This document shows positions 38,241-50,149 of a stretch of 64,000 nt of DNA, in pieces. Each line of letters starts with the position of its first letter. Position 1 is the first letter of the stretch. The stretch is taken from assembly GCA_037074705.1 (NCBI GenBank), contig CM073590.1, positions 217,898,746 through 217,962,745 on the forward strand, read 5' to 3'. Both the position numbers and the translations under genes were made by a program. The DNA is from Zhengitettix transpicula (lineage: Eukaryota; Arthropoda; Insecta; Orthoptera; Tetrigidae). The notes under the pieces are model-generated. The model was not told the origin of the DNA. It worked only from the letters and a program-made list of their open reading frames with translations, and searched no databases.

Positions 38241-38511
38241 ATCTGTCTTCCTCTCGATCCCTAAGTCTTTCTTTCCCTTTTAAGTTGGAAAAAGAAGTTA
38301 ATTGAATTTGGAAGTAAAATTAAGAAATGTTTTAAAAATATAAAACGTATTCTACTTGTCCTCTAATCGACTGCTGAATACAAAGATTTCTTCACCGCAG
38401 AAAGAGTGTTCAAAGATGAATTATTTATGAAACTAAAATGTTAAATTTTCACTTCTATGACTAATAAATATGTGCCCAGCACAAAGAAGATCATCTGTTC
38501 AGTTATTTTCA

Positions 38512-39426
38512 CCGAAACGGGTCTTTTAAAAAATCCCGACACCTACTTGCCCCATGTGCGTTTTCCCGACAACAGTAACCTGATTGATGTTAGTCCTACA
38601 AAACTTTATCCCGATAATACGTTTTACCGACGATTGATTTTCAAAAAAATTGCGTGTTTTTTTTCAAAAACAAGGATAATACTAATATTTTAGAACACTT
38701 AATAAGTTAGTTATCATATTGTACATTATTATTATTTTTAAATTAAACTACACATCAAAGTGTGGAACGATTTCAAGCAAACTTCGTAATCGTATCACTT
38801 AAGATCCAGGAACAAACTCTGTGGATTTAATTTAAATCTTAAAGATTTCATTGTGATTACAATTCTACAAGACAACATAATTATCGCCCCCTTCCGCCCC
38901 AAACCTAGGAGCGAAACTTTAACTTAACATTGCTGTAATGTCATATGTATTCGAAATTTTTTATCATTCCCTTCCACCCCACCCCTAAAGCTGTCCTCAT
39001 GCAGTTAGGGAGAAAATTAACCGCTGAAAATGTCGATAGTGACAACATGAATCTGAGGGACCCCCGTAAACTATTTTTTTCGGAGCCAATATAGGACGAT
39101 ATCGCATATTTTGAAAATTCCACCTCCTTCCACCCCCACCAAAAGGGATGCTAGATTTGAATTAATCCACATAGGTTTGTTCCTGGATCTTAAGTACTAT
39201 TTGTACCCAGTTTGATTGAAATTGTTCCACGCATTAATAAGTAACTTAATTTGCAATAACATTCAAGTATTAAGTAACTAACATATTAAGTGTTCTACAA
39301 TATTAATAGTTTCTCTTATTTTTTTATAAACGCACGATTTCGAAAAATGACCTGTCGGGAAAACGTCAATCGGGATAATGACCTGTCGGACAAGTGTCTG
39401 TCGGACAAAGGGCCGGATTCCCACGG
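38512..39426. mobile_element. Nested foldback element with CCCGACA-type ends
   Basis: The outer arms (about 38512-38796 and 39196-39426) are imperfect inverted copies. Shared words include TTTTAGAACACTTAATAAGT on the left against TGTAGAACACTTAATATGT on the complement of the right, and GTGGAACGATTTCAAGCAAA against GTGGAACAATTTCAATCAAA. Both ends hold several CCCGACA or TCCGACAGG words in arrays. Inside lies a second unit (38797-39195) with its own terminal inverted repeats, ACTTAAGATCCAGGAACAAA. The inner unit carries repeat family B sequence. No transposase is seen. Confidence 0.75.
38797..39195. repeat. Inner element with 22-bp inverted ends carrying repeat family B
   Basis: The termini ACTTAAGATCCAGGAACAAAC and GTTTGTTCCTGGATCTTAAGT are exact reverse complements and extend with few mismatches to GTGGATT. 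The interior has CCACCCCACCCCTAAAGCTG and AAAATTCCACCTCC, matching the copies near 2.4, 52.8 and 57.3 kb. Confidence 0.85.
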
Positions 39427-39439
39427 AAACAATTAATTT

Positions 39440-40120
39440 ATCATAAATATGAATTTTTTTGAACCAATTGCTGGAGTGCTCTAATTTCACTCACTTTTCT
39501 CATCCTAATAAAAAGTAATTCTAAGCGACTGGGAATTTTGTAACATGTGGTCTATTTTTTTCTAAATACCGTTATGGTTCTCTAGTACTAAATTATTCCT
39601 TCAAACGTTCGAGCGTATTCCTTATTTACTGGTGGAATCCATTAGAAATATTACAGTATTCTAAAATAAAAAATATTAGGTATACTTATTTAGTTTTTCA
39701 TAAGGAGAAATGAAATTACAATTTATATTCTCATCACTATATGAATTTAAATTCTGATTTTTTTTCAGAGTAAAATTGAAAGATAACGTATTTTTAGTCC
39801 CATTAAACAGTTTTTCGTAGATTTCTGGAAGGTTTTCATAGTCCTTTTTCTATAAAAATTTTATATATTCATGCAACACTATAGCGTCTTTAACGTGTCA
39901 CTTTGTAAATATAAAATAATACATTAAATTTTTCCAACATACCGCACCCCAACTTTGTAATTCAATCATGTATTGGTGCAAAAATATTTTTCCCATTATG
40001 ATAAAATATACAAAAATAAAACTATTATCAGACCCTGTCGTTATCCTTATATTAATTATTTATTATATTTCTATAATAAATTTCTGTTTAATACCTGATA
40101 ATATTTATGCAATATATCAA
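39440..40120. other. AT-rich stretch with no recognisable feature
   Basis: Nothing supportable is seen. Confidence 0.5.
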
Positions 40121-40129
40121 GGCTGCTGC

Positions 40130-40880
40130 TTTGTCTGAAGTAAACATGGATATTTGGGATATCTCCGTCAGTAAATCACATCGTCCCCTGTCTCGTATTG
40201 GTCATCTAGTCTTATTCCGTTGAGTGTAAGAACGTTACGCTTCACTCAGAAAAATTCTTGGATTATAGAGTAAAAGTTCTCTGCTTGCCAAGATTCTCGT
40301 TAAATGAGAAACAATTATTCTAAAGCTGATTCTTCAGCAAATGGGTGAAGAAGAACTTGTTAGAGATCGGCGTAATACAAGACCCGATTTATCCTTGAAA
40401 GACTTTTTCTTGAGTAATAATACCTGTCGGAAGTAAACTGGATTTTGCCCTCCAATTAAAAACATGCTCGGACGGACTTCTCTGAGCAATTTGTGATGAC
40501 GAAATTTCCACAGCACACAGCATGTAAAACTGATTCTCACGACCGAAAATACAAAAACGGTGTCATGGTCTGCCATCATATTAAACCGTTATTCTCATCA
40601 CACCTGTCATCTTTGACGTCCCGAAATGCTGCGAAGTCAACACAAGTTCCACTAGGCTTGATTGCAATATAGATGGATCTCGGCTATTACTCTCTCCATC
40701 CGTACCATCTCGACTGAACAATGTACTCATCTGACGCGCAGTCCTGCTGCCTCATAAACCCAAAGTACCCTGTTAGCATAAGCCGTTTACGGTTCTACAC
40801 TGTCAATCGTCCGGCGTACTCTGCACACGCCAATTAACAACGTACTACAACTCAAGATAGTTTGACACACGAAACCTGCA
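40130..40880. other. Long GC-richer block, unidentified
   Basis: About 750 bp of complex sequence. A minus-strand frame of 81 codons (40334-40579) is basic at its C-terminal end and unrecognised. No inverted ends, repeat partner or splice pair stands out. It could be an old element, an exon cluster or regulatory DNA. Confidence 0.25.
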
Positions 40881-41491
40881 TAACTACACGCACAACATTC
40901 AATTAGTTCATAATTTCTTAATTATTATTATCAAGATATTTCATTAAGGAGAAAAAAGAATACTAATTAAATTAAAGGACAATATTATACGCATCCATAT
41001 ATATTATTTTATACGAGTTTACTGTGAACGCTTCTGAACAGTTTTAGAGGTCTAACCGAAAGATAATCTTCATATTTTTTGTTACGAAGATTTTTATTGC
41101 AAATATTTATGTATCAGCATTAATTATAGTAATTCTTTTAATCTTATCAAACAGACGAACATGGTGAATAAATTTGTTAATCTACAATTGATCAAAGTAT
41201 CACTCGTTTTCTGATTATGACTTAGTGTTTTAATTTATAAACATGATTTTATCAATAAAAGCAACGAAAACTTTAGTGAAATCATAAAGTATAGTGTTAT
41301 TTACAAAAGAAACGATTTAAATTCGTGCAACCAACAAAAACATACCTACTATATCTCTACAATGGAACCACTATTTTTTTTTCAATTAATAGCAACAAAA
41401 TTTACTTCTGAGACATATTTATTACACCTTAATACAAATATTAAAGTAATTATAAAAAATTCTTTCATTATTCACATTGGTGGTCACCGCA

Positions 41492-41516
41492 ATATATATA
41501 TATATATATATATATT
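41492..41516. repeat. (TA)n microsatellite
   Basis: About 12 TA units. Confidence 0.95.
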
Positions 41517-41567
41517 GTAATGCCAATTAATTAAGACATTAATTTGTGAATTTGAAAATGTAAATTG

Positions 41568-41991
41568 ATTAAGAAATCTATTCTTACGGCGGTACAGATC
41601 ATAGCAACAATAGAGAAGCCAAGAAAGCCAAGAAAAGACAAGACCATTTAAGTAAAGTTGCAGAGAAATATCGAGAATTACCAATCAACAGAGTTTATTG
41701 GTCCCTGAACATTTTGCTCAAGACGAAATATTCACTCGAGCAGAACTACGAAACCTGCTAAGCACACACAGTCTTGTGAACATAGCCGGGCAGAATTATC
41801 AGAAGTCAACCGAGAGAGAGACGAAAGGAGGATCATCCTGGTTCCTGAGTTTTGATCTAAAAATATTAATTTAGAATCTGTGCGTTTTAGAGGAAGTGCA
41901 AAAACCCGTCACAGTGCTTCGACAATTAAAGGTATCCTGGAATGCTGGGCAGCCGTGAGTAATAATATAAAAACTACTAATTATGTAAACC
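41568..41991 (+). other. Composition-shifted block with three overlapping open frames
   Basis: Three plus-strand frames are each open for 40-75 codons over this block and hand over to one another. The first contains KKAKKRQDHLSKVAEKYRE, the second LLVPEHFAQDEIFTRAELR, and the third FRGSAKTRHSASTIKGILE. GC is above the flanks. TTTTAG at 41886-41891 and GTGAGT at 41953-41958 could be a splice pair around a short exon. I do not recognise the peptides. A frameshifted coding relic (retroelement gag or host pseudogene) is possible; chance is not excluded. Confidence 0.25.
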
Positions 41992-42510
41992 TGATTAAAA
42001 GATAGCCGTCAGATTTAGTTTTCTTCTTTTGATTAAAATTTGTTAATTAGAATCCATATTTTTTAGCTTAACTTCACTGACAAGTAAATTTCGTCCTAAT
42101 TAATTGACGAGTAAATCTTTTCTCTTTTAAATTGGAATTTGTGTTTAAGTTGATAAATTAAATGATTCGCTATTATCGAACCTAGTAGAGACCCTGAGAT
42201 ATATTTTTTAAATTCTGTAATTGTTTTAAAGTATTAAAAATAAACCTATTCTTTGTAAAAGTTTATTCATTTTTTATTTATTAAACGCCTCTCGTTTAAT
42301 TATTAGAATATATATACTATAAGAAACATTCCTGAAACAATTACAAAGGTGATTTATGAACTGTTCTGTGAAGAGTTTGGGTAAAAAATTGGAATCCGAA
42401 TTTTCCAGTTACGAGAATTCAGTATCGAACTTTACATTGAAACTGGTGAACATCATTATATTGTTATGTTGGTGCATTTATGCACGGACCCTAAAATAAG
42501 CGAAAGTATG

Positions 42511-42511
<1 letters not shown>

Positions 42512-42549
<38 letters not shown>
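42512..42549. repeat. (TA)n microsatellite
   Basis: About 19 TA units. Confidence 0.97.
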
Positions 42550-42552
<3 letters not shown>

Positions 42553-42829
42553 AACCTGAAAAATACAGTACTGTAAATTCACAGCAGTATTGATGTAATC
42601 ACAACGTAAATTATGAAAGAATCATGATATTATTCACTCTGGGCTCATAGAATTCCATATATTTTCTATGCAGCTAACCTAATTTGACAACTGTCGATTT
42701 TACTCAAATTAACGCTTTTTAGACATTTGAAATTCACACAATTTTCGTAATGGCCGAGTACGTTTGTTTCCAAAGCATGATCTTTCAATATTCATTATTT
42801 ATCAAAAGAATTCGTAGCACATGTATGTA

Positions 42830-43070
42830 TATGGCGACACTTTCAAGGCTTTGCTCCTCCGTGACTTGAAAATATTTTCCTTTATGGGGAGGTTAGAAGT
42901 GCGTGGGAGAGAGGATGCTGTTAGCTACGAACCCTAGGGGACGAGCTCCATCTCAGCAACTGCCCTCGCGAGGCCGCCATGCTCTCGGCTGCTGCGTCAA
43001 ACGCATCTACCTCATTTCTTAATGCAGCCGGCTTCACGACGGAACAAACAAATTAATATTCATAAGACAA
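42830..43070. other. GC-rich unique island
   Basis: One of the most GC-rich patches, containing TCGCGAGGCCGCCATGCTCT. No long open frame or repeat partner. Candidate regulatory sequence. Confidence 0.22.
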
Positions 43071-43406
43071 AGTTTCTGCCTCACGGTTCATTTAAACTCA
43101 TATTACACACAATGCTCGTGGAAAGCCGCATTTTTAAGCTGATTTATAAGTTACAAAAATATTGTGTAGAAAGCCTTAAATATTTTTATAAATATTTTTA
43201 AATTTATCTCGTATGCAAGAGACTCTTAAATGAATAACAGCTCATACTTGAGAGTAGTGTATTGAAGCTAATAAAATTTTTATTTATTTAAGTCATATAA
43301 AGCTAGAATAGGACTGTTTATGCATTTAAAAAATAAATTCTTCAATTAGGTAAGTGATATAATATTATATATATCAAATCGTAGTCATAATTAACCAGTA
43401 AATGTG

Positions 43407-43612
43407 AATTTTTTTATATAGATTTATTTACAGTAGCATCAACAGCTCTCGATATTAGCAACTCAGTATGCGAACTCATTTTTCCTTGTCGGGTGACTGA
43501 TTTGACGATAGTTTCTTTCACGCACATGAACATCCTTGCCCTCTCCGGGAATCGAACCTGGGACCTCTATGTTTTAGGCAGTCACGCTGACCCCTACACG
43601 ACAGGAGACCTT
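43407..43612 (-). mobile_element. tRNA-derived SINE family G, copy 1
   Basis: On the minus strand it begins CTCCTGTCGTGTAGGGGTC (box A), then has CCAGGTTCGATTCCCGG (box B). A body follows with AAGGATGTTCATGTGCGTGA, GAAACT.TCGTCAAAT.AGTC, AGTTGCTAATA and GAGAGCTGTTGATGC, ending CTGTAAATAAATC and an A-rich tail. It matches the 47.3 kb copy from end to end. A B box matching the eukaryotic consensus supports polymerase III transcription. No target duplication was evident. Confidence 0.88.
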
Positions 43613-43729
43613 GAAAATTTTCTAAGATAAAATACCAATATTAGTAAATATTATTTGGATAAATTTTTGAAGGATAAATTTCAAATACCTGCAAACCGTG
43701 AATATGAAAATATGTCTATAGTGCGTGTC

Positions 43730-43990
43730 ACATTTCTTCGCGGCCCAGTTTAGTGTATTTGTTTGCGGGTGCTACCACCTCCCCGTGCGTTGTCTTTAGG
43801 CTTCAGTATCCGTGGTAGATACTTGTGTGTTTATTTCGCGCTACCTCCACTCCCTCAATATGTGCCACACGACTGCGCTGCAGACGCCTCGTATAACGAT
43901 CTTCGATACCAACCGCGAGTGTTATAATAGAATTTTGTTGGTGAAATTAGGCGTTTGTCAGTCATTGTGAGATTAATTTTATGAGTAGTG
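43730..43990. other. GC-richer unique island
   Basis: Complex sequence with many pyrimidine-rich words and TGCGCTGCAGACGC. It has no usable open frame and no partner in the window. It could be the 5' end of an element or a promoter-like region. Confidence 0.2.
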
Positions 43991-45440
43991 GCTTAAAACG
44001 CTAGTGCGTTATTCTTTCTTAATTGTTTGTGGTTTTATAACAAATAATTAAAATAATTCAGCAGTTACTTAAATTGCATTCAGTTGAGGATGACGTATGA
44101 CAGAAAGCATTGTTGATACTGTGATAATTAAATTTTATAAAGACATTCTAAGGATTGATGTTCTATTGCTGTTATTATTATTATTAATAACAAAGCGAAA
44201 ATTAATCGAAAATTATCTACAAATATACATGATATTGTTTTCAAAACCGTTATAAGACCAATTTATATTCCTATTTCTAGATGGTATTATTTATTATTCG
44301 CAGATTTTTTTAGTTATAGAAATGCATGTAAGTTAATTTTTCATGCCATTCGAAACGTTGGGCTTCAATTTTCTTTAAATTTGCGACAGTTTCTTTGAAG
44401 TACAATTCGTTCAGTGCGTTACCGTAATTTACATATTTTTTTTACCAATTCGTTTGACTGCCTTTTTTTTAAATAATTATTGTTACTTCATATTTTCGTA
44501 CACTATTAATCTCCATAAAAGAGATTGATTAAAATATGCAGGCAAACTGTACAATAATTCTATAGTTAAATAAAAAATACTTCAATTTATTATTTTTAGA
44601 TAATTAAGATATTTCTCATATACGCCTCAAAATTAATAAATATAACTTCCTGTAGAAGTGCTGGAATATTATTTTCAATTACATCGAATCCTGATGACAA
44701 GTATCACGCAAAGTTTCTTCGAAAGTGAAGCAAACAAGACCTCTGAAACCATACGCAGAATTTACACTCCAAGGTTCAAATGTTTACAGATGGTACATAA
44801 GACCGGAATTACTCTTAAGATAATTGTTTGCTGTAGGGTAGAGCCTTTCCCTTCCCTGGCATAAGATCCAGTACAAAAGGAAACCCCTCATCACATTATT
44901 ATAAATATTACGTAAAGAAATCCAAAGACGTATCTTCACAGCGTTCAATTTATATTTAATAATTAAATGCTTGAAGACACATGCTGCATATTTTGCATTA
45001 AATTCTCTCCACAAACACTCGCCCGTCCATCCGTCACCTTGGAAATTTTTATCTGTTAACTCCCAACAGTAATTTGTGTAAATACAAACGTATCCAATAA
45101 AGTTTCCTCGATCCTTATGAATCACTGTGAATTATATATTTATAGTCTGAAAACTGAATTTACTATATAATAATCCCGACAGAACCAAATATCCATTACT
45201 TTTTCCCACAGGAAAATGAGATTTAGTCTATGAAAATAAAGGGACTGTAAATGCAAGATCTGTTAGAAAAAGCATATGGATTTTTGTGAAAATATCAGTT
45301 TGACATATATGAAGCAGTTGGTTCGTAAACATGTTTTGTTTTAACGAAATTGATCTGGGGTTTATTTATATAAGAAACAATTTAATTCTTCAATTGTTAA
45401 ACATAAGGAAATAATTTGTAAATTTCTTCAATTCGAAGAG
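43990..45440. other. Mostly AT-rich stretch
   Basis: A minus-strand frame of 113 codons (44784-45125) has no recognisable domain. I see nothing else that can be supported. Confidence 0.4.
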
Positions 45441-45455
45441 ATTTTTTTTTCATAG

Positions 45456-45498
45456 ATCCGCCGGCAGGGAGAGGGGAGGCTGTGGAAGATGTAAAAGG
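45456..45498 (+). other. Candidate micro-exon
   Basis: A tract of ten T residues then CATAG gives a strong acceptor-like signal. It is followed by 43 GC-rich bases and GGGTAAGTAAAC, a strong donor-like signal. In the only open phase the 43 bases encode SAGREGRGGCGRCKR after one leading base. The Cys-x-x-Cys with basic neighbours resembles the start of zinc-binding CXXC-type motifs, but such a short peptide proves nothing. No neighbouring exon was found. Confidence 0.15.
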
Positions 45499-45804
45499 GT
45501 AAGTAAACGTGGACGAATCAACATGACGTTGGTTAGAAGAGGAGATAGTTCGAGGAAGAAGAAATTTGGATACTAAAACATTACACTTAACATTAATAAT
45601 AAACGAAAATGTTTACATATGGAAGTAAGTATTCAATCATGAAGACGAGAACGAAAATACTTCTTAAAATTGTAATAAAGCAAGCGAGAATTGAACGAGT
45701 TACTTTGGAGAATTTGGACATCCGTTAATAGGACGTGCAGCTGAAATATAAAAAACAACCACGTATCAGACATGTCACATAACTTTAGTAAATCGTCAAG
45801 GAAG

Positions 45805-46320
45805 CCTGTGAGAGGATTTTCTCGCAGGTGAACCTTCCAAGAGAGCTCTGGCGGAGGCTACCTTTGGGGATGCTCTCACATCTCTCTCGTTTTTTGAACT
45901 AAGGTTCCCACATGCTGAGGCACCTCGGTCTGTTTTGAGAGGTGTATGTTCCGGGGTCGCAGACTTTGGCCATACGGTAAGAGTTGACGCTATTCTTAGT
46001 GGAATAGTCGGCCAGCTGCCTCCTAAACTGGCCAAGGCATGGTGAGGGGTAAGCTGCGACCCCACAGCAAACCCCTCACCCGCCATAGGAAGGGCGAGGG
46101 ACAAGTACCAAATGCCCGACCTACCTGATGCATGTTTTTATAGGGTTTGTCCTGCATTACTTTTAGGCGAATGCCGGGTAGGATCCTTAAACTATAGCCC
46201 GGGAGTCCTATTTAACCCTTGCCTACCTTCCTCCACCCTTCCGCATCCCCCTTTCAAATCCCTTTCTGATGCTATAAGAGGGGAGTTGCCACTATGTGAA
46301 TTACCCTATACATAGATTGA
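45805..46320 (+). mobile_element. Retroposon family C, long copy 2
   Basis: The best-preserved copy. It runs from GAAGCCTGTGAGAGG through GCAGGTGAACCTTCC, GAACTAAGGTTCCCACATG, TGTTCCGGGGTCGCAGAC, GAATAGTCGGCCAGCTGCCT, CCCGACCTACCTGATGCA, GGCGAATGCCGGGTAGGATC and GGGGAGTTGCCACTATGTG. Open frames of 102 and 67 codons across it are chance frames without domains. It ends against an (AC)n run. Confidence 0.8.
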
Positions 46321-46322
46321 CT

Positions 46323-46341
46323 ACACACACACACACACACA
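46323..46341. repeat. (CA)n microsatellite
   Basis: About nine CA units directly after the retroposon copy, perhaps grown from its tail. Confidence 0.9.
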
Positions 46342-46799
46342 AATTCTTATAAGATCCTCATCTGTCGGTACTTTAGTCAATGCAAACATTAGTAAAACTT
46401 GTACTTATTCCACTCCTTCTACATTTGAGACCTGAATTCCCTACAGAAACATAGTATCTTAGTTATCAACGAAACAGTATGTAAAGGATAAAATAAATTA
46501 TAAATAAGGAACGAAAGTTTGAATTAATTGAACTAATTACCGTGTTTCCAGCCAACAGTGTAAAGGCGACGTCTTCAAGAAACATAAGTTTTTTAATTAA
46601 TCATGTAATTTCTATTGATAAAACTCTGCTGTATAATTTAGACCCAAACAAAATCTGTACAACGAACAAATTTTGAAAAAAATCTCTTTAATAAATTGGT
46701 TTGTGAAAATTTATTAATCACAAACTTTGATCATTTTTCACGTTCTTGATTATAAAATTTTGTCGCGCCATGAGATTAAATTTTGTTCGGAGACTTTTT

Positions 46800-47230
46800 C
46801 TGGTTTAGGACTAGAATACAGTACCTTTGACGCTGCCGTTTATTGTGTGGCAGAGATAATCTTCTGAGGCATTGTTGTTGTCTAATTAATTATTGGGATT
46901 CATTGGGCGCAAAATACGCATCTACTCAATTGCGTCATTCATCAAACACAAAAGCATCTGAAGCCGAATCCGAAAATGGTGAGTCTCAAAACATTTTTTA
47001 TACATGTGGCGTGACCGTCATTCGGCAAGGGGAAAATTTAAAGGGAATCCCGAGACCCACAAATCTCAAATTTTTTTATATAATACAGTCCTCTGAACCA
47101 CTATTTATTGATCCTCCGAGCCGGATGTTCAGATAATTTCCATTAAAATTCCTTGTAATTATTCCCCGTTTTTAAATTTTGTTTTCAAAAAGATTACACC
47201 GCCCGCGCCGCCATTTTGGTTGGATAAAAT
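46800..47230. other. GC-richer island with a 97-codon frame and a donor-like site
   Basis: A frame from 46843 to 47136 crosses the block. GAAAATGGTGAGTCTC near 46980 is donor-like, and the composition upstream of it is more coding-like than downstream. The peptide is not recognised. It could be a terminal piece of an exon or a regulatory island. Confidence 0.2.
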
Positions 47231-47270
47231 TATAGTAAGTAACTCGCATATTTACCGTATTTCATTAATT

Positions 47271-47498
47271 AACATTAAAAAGCCGACTCCTGTGGTGTAG
47301 GGGTCGGCGTGACCGCCTCACATCACAGAGGTGTCAGGGGTTCGAGTCACGCCGAAGGTATGGATGTTTGTGTGCGTGAGAGAAACTCGTCAAATAAGTC
47401 CCCATACAAGGAAAAATGTGTTCTCATACTCAGTTGCTAATAACCCAGAGCTGTTTATGCGACTGTAAATAAGTCAAAATAAAAAAAAACATTAAAAA
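47271..47498 (+). mobile_element. tRNA-derived SINE family G, copy 2, with 11-bp target duplication
   Basis: The element lies between two copies of AACATTAAAAA (47271-47281 and 47488-47498). The head contains CTGTGGTGTAGGGGTCGGCG (box A) and GGGGTTCGAGTCACGCC (box B). The body has ATGGATGTTTGTGTGCGTGA, GAAACTCGTCAAATAAGTCC, CAGTTGCTAATAAC and GAGCTGTTTATGCGACTGTA, and the 3' end is A-rich. The target duplication marks an insertion made by LINE machinery and intact enough to be fairly young. Confidence 0.92.
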
Positions 47499-47599
47499 TG
47501 TATTTTAGTGCTAATAACTTACAAATATTTCTACGTTTAGTTTCGACTGTAGTTCTCTTTATTAGAATTAAGAAATATGTTGGACATTCATAATTCAGC

Positions 47600-47960
47600 G
47601 GCCAGAGATAGAGCCGTGGCGAATGGAATTGGTTCTCAGTGACAAACTCATCAGAACGTCACGTGAGTTAGAGAGTGTGTTCGGAGGAAGGATTTTTATC
47701 CCCTTGTCGTATAGTATTTCCTTGTCGGCTATTATTTCGCAGTGTAAACGATATTTGGGAGCAAAGTATCTCCATCACCTGTAGAGCAGCGTTATCAGCT
47801 CCGGTCCCGAGGGGTGGCAAGCTCGTTAAGCCGGGCCCCGAGAGACTCAGCCTATGCAGCTGCTGGAATTGCAACTCGCCTTCATTTGCATGCAACTGTC
47901 GTTTCCTCTCTAAAACCAAACGTCAGCTCGCCGCCGACATAACAATCATTATTGCAGATA
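47600..47960. other. GC-rich island with frames on both strands
   Basis: A plus-strand frame of 99 codons and a minus-strand frame of 83 codons overlap almost completely. The minus-strand peptide (with LQFQQLHRLSLSGPGLTSLP) looks the more protein-like, but I recognise neither. Because both strands are open, GC-rich composition alone may explain them. Confidence 0.25.
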
Positions 47961-48814
47961 CACGAGAAAAATAACTTTTCGTAGTTATAACAGTAAAAAA
48001 TATGGAAGAACTAATCAACGGTAAACTGTAACGTGCTAATCAGAAATTTCCGCAACATTTCGACGGTAAATTTACGACCAAGCCCAAGAATACGGGTACG
48101 AAACTGAGAATTTTATTCGCAAATCAAAAATTTCCAACTATAAATAATTTACTTACCCCTTGAACTACTACAAATGTGTTTTCTCACTAAATGCTAATAA
48201 ACTAACAATAAATAATATCAATGATCAGCTACACATGAGAGTGGTGTTCCTAGATTACAAAAAAATAGCACCCCAACCTTTAATAATGTTCATAAATATG
48301 TTTAATTATATAAATATGAACTTACTTAATTTTATTTATTTAATTAGTATATTCGTAACACAGATGCTTTACATTTCATAATTTCAATTTAATTATTTCC
48401 TTACAAATTTTGAATTCAAATATGATTATCAAGCTTTTTTAATCTTAAAAAGTTTCTTTAATTCAGAACGTGCATGACTTTTTTAAAAAATTAAAAATAT
48501 TACCTCTATCTCAGGGAAAAATTCACAGTATTAGAAATTTCTCAAAATGAAATGTGTGTGAATTCCAATCAATACAAAATCTAATCAAACAATAAATCGA
48601 GAGGGTTTCTTAGATAACATCTGAATTCTTACGACTACAGAATTATATCCGAAATGCTTCGTATTAAAAATAATATCACTGAAATTAACGTAAATCCAAC
48701 ATTAATAAAATAAACAATAACTATGAATCCTTATTATTGACCTACATTATTTGTTTTTATGTGAATATATCAGTATTCGTTTTCATAACCTGGGCTGTGC
48801 CGCGTGTCGCTCGA

Positions 48815-48960
48815 AAACCTTGACTAATATCAACACCTTAGGAAAGAAACAAGGTTTTCAGAAACTTTGTGTGGTATTTATTTAAACAACTACTTTAGTC
48901 TGTTTATTGGCTGCTTCATTGTGTTTTTTTTTGTAATTTTAAACCAATACAGACGTTTTT
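48815..48960 (+). repeat. Foldback/MITE family A, half copy 5
   Basis: GAAACAAGGTTTTCAGAAAC, then TTTGTGTGGTATTTATTTAA and TAGTCTGTTTATTGGCTGC match the right arm of the family. The left arm is not recognisable. Confidence 0.65.
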
Positions 48961-49454
48961 CTGTTTTATAAAAATATGGTTTAGAAAAAATATAAATAAT
49001 ATAATTTCAAAAATAAAATATCAAATCATTCATTACAATGAATGAAATTACATGGTTCAGAATTTAATGTTGATTTACGGTTCACTTGTATGCTAAAGCT
49101 AGCATAAATTTTAAATATATTGCCGATTTAAACTGAAATTTTGTACACAAATGTTCGTACCATCCACTAATCCATTCGATGAACTCATCTGGAGGGTATC
49201 TGATTATTCAGGCACATCAAAGTTTTACTTCAATTCCAGTTTCTGATATTTTATTTTATTTAATTATTCTATTAGTCCTCCAGGAAGGAAATTGGATACG
49301 TATTTACATCAAATTACACATTACAAATTAGACGCTCCAATTAATAACAATTTGAAGTTAACATGTTCATAACTAAAAGAATGATACACAAATTTTCCTG
49401 TCCAACACAACTAAAAACTTTATCTCGTAATAATAATCAAAAAAATTATTTAAC

Positions 49455-49695
49455 GCTACTAAGGGTGTTATTTAACATTTACATTATGCATTAAAATTAA
49501 CAACGCACTGGGTAAATAATCATTTAGACAATTAAATAGCATAAAATACGGAATTACACAACACACGTGAATAAACGCAAAACCTGATACACGCATCTAG
49601 GATGAACACAAACACAAACAAGACACTTCACGGAACTGGCCTTCGAGAAATCTCTCCTTCCGTAAAAACTCCAGGCCGTGCATTCATTGTGGTTT
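49455..49695 (-). mobile_element. LINE-like 3' tail, family D, copy 2
   Basis: On the minus strand it reads CGGCCTGGAGTTTTTACGGA, then TTGTTTGTGTTTGTG, ATTTTATGCTATTTAATTGT and ATGTAAATGTTAAATAA, parallel to the 25.9 kb copy. No coding sequence adjoins it. Confidence 0.6.
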
Positions 49696-50149
49696 TATAC
49701 ATTTCTTATCGTCTTTATTAAGCTTGTATTTATATACTTTCTTCAGTTATAAATCAAAGCGATGAACAAATGTTAATATTTACATTTAATTTATAAACAG
49801 TCTTATATAGTATGAAGGTGAACCATGCGCCGTGATCGCTCAATGAATATGGATTATGGATCAAGTGAATGTGTTCCGCTGATCATTCTTTGTTGACATA
49901 GCTGTAACTGATGATGATGTCAGCGAAAGATCAGTACATATATATAACCCTCGTCGTTTCTTCTACATTCATAACAATATTGTTAAATTATATGTATCCA
50001 TCTCGAAATAAACAAATTAATTCAGTTCAGACAGAGAAGCCATATTGTACTTCAAAAGAGATAGGATTGGTGCAGACAGTAACGGATAAGCAACGGCACA
50101 TTTCGATGGCATATAAGAGTGGACGGAAAGCGAATTCCGGAATTCGTTT

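Noticed and set aside
45796..46315. Frames of 102 and 67 codons as genes
   Set aside because: They lie entirely within a retroposon copy and are not preserved in the other copies.
47281..47360. A functional tRNA gene
   Set aside because: It is the head of a SINE with body, A-rich tail and target duplication, and the cloverleaf is incomplete.
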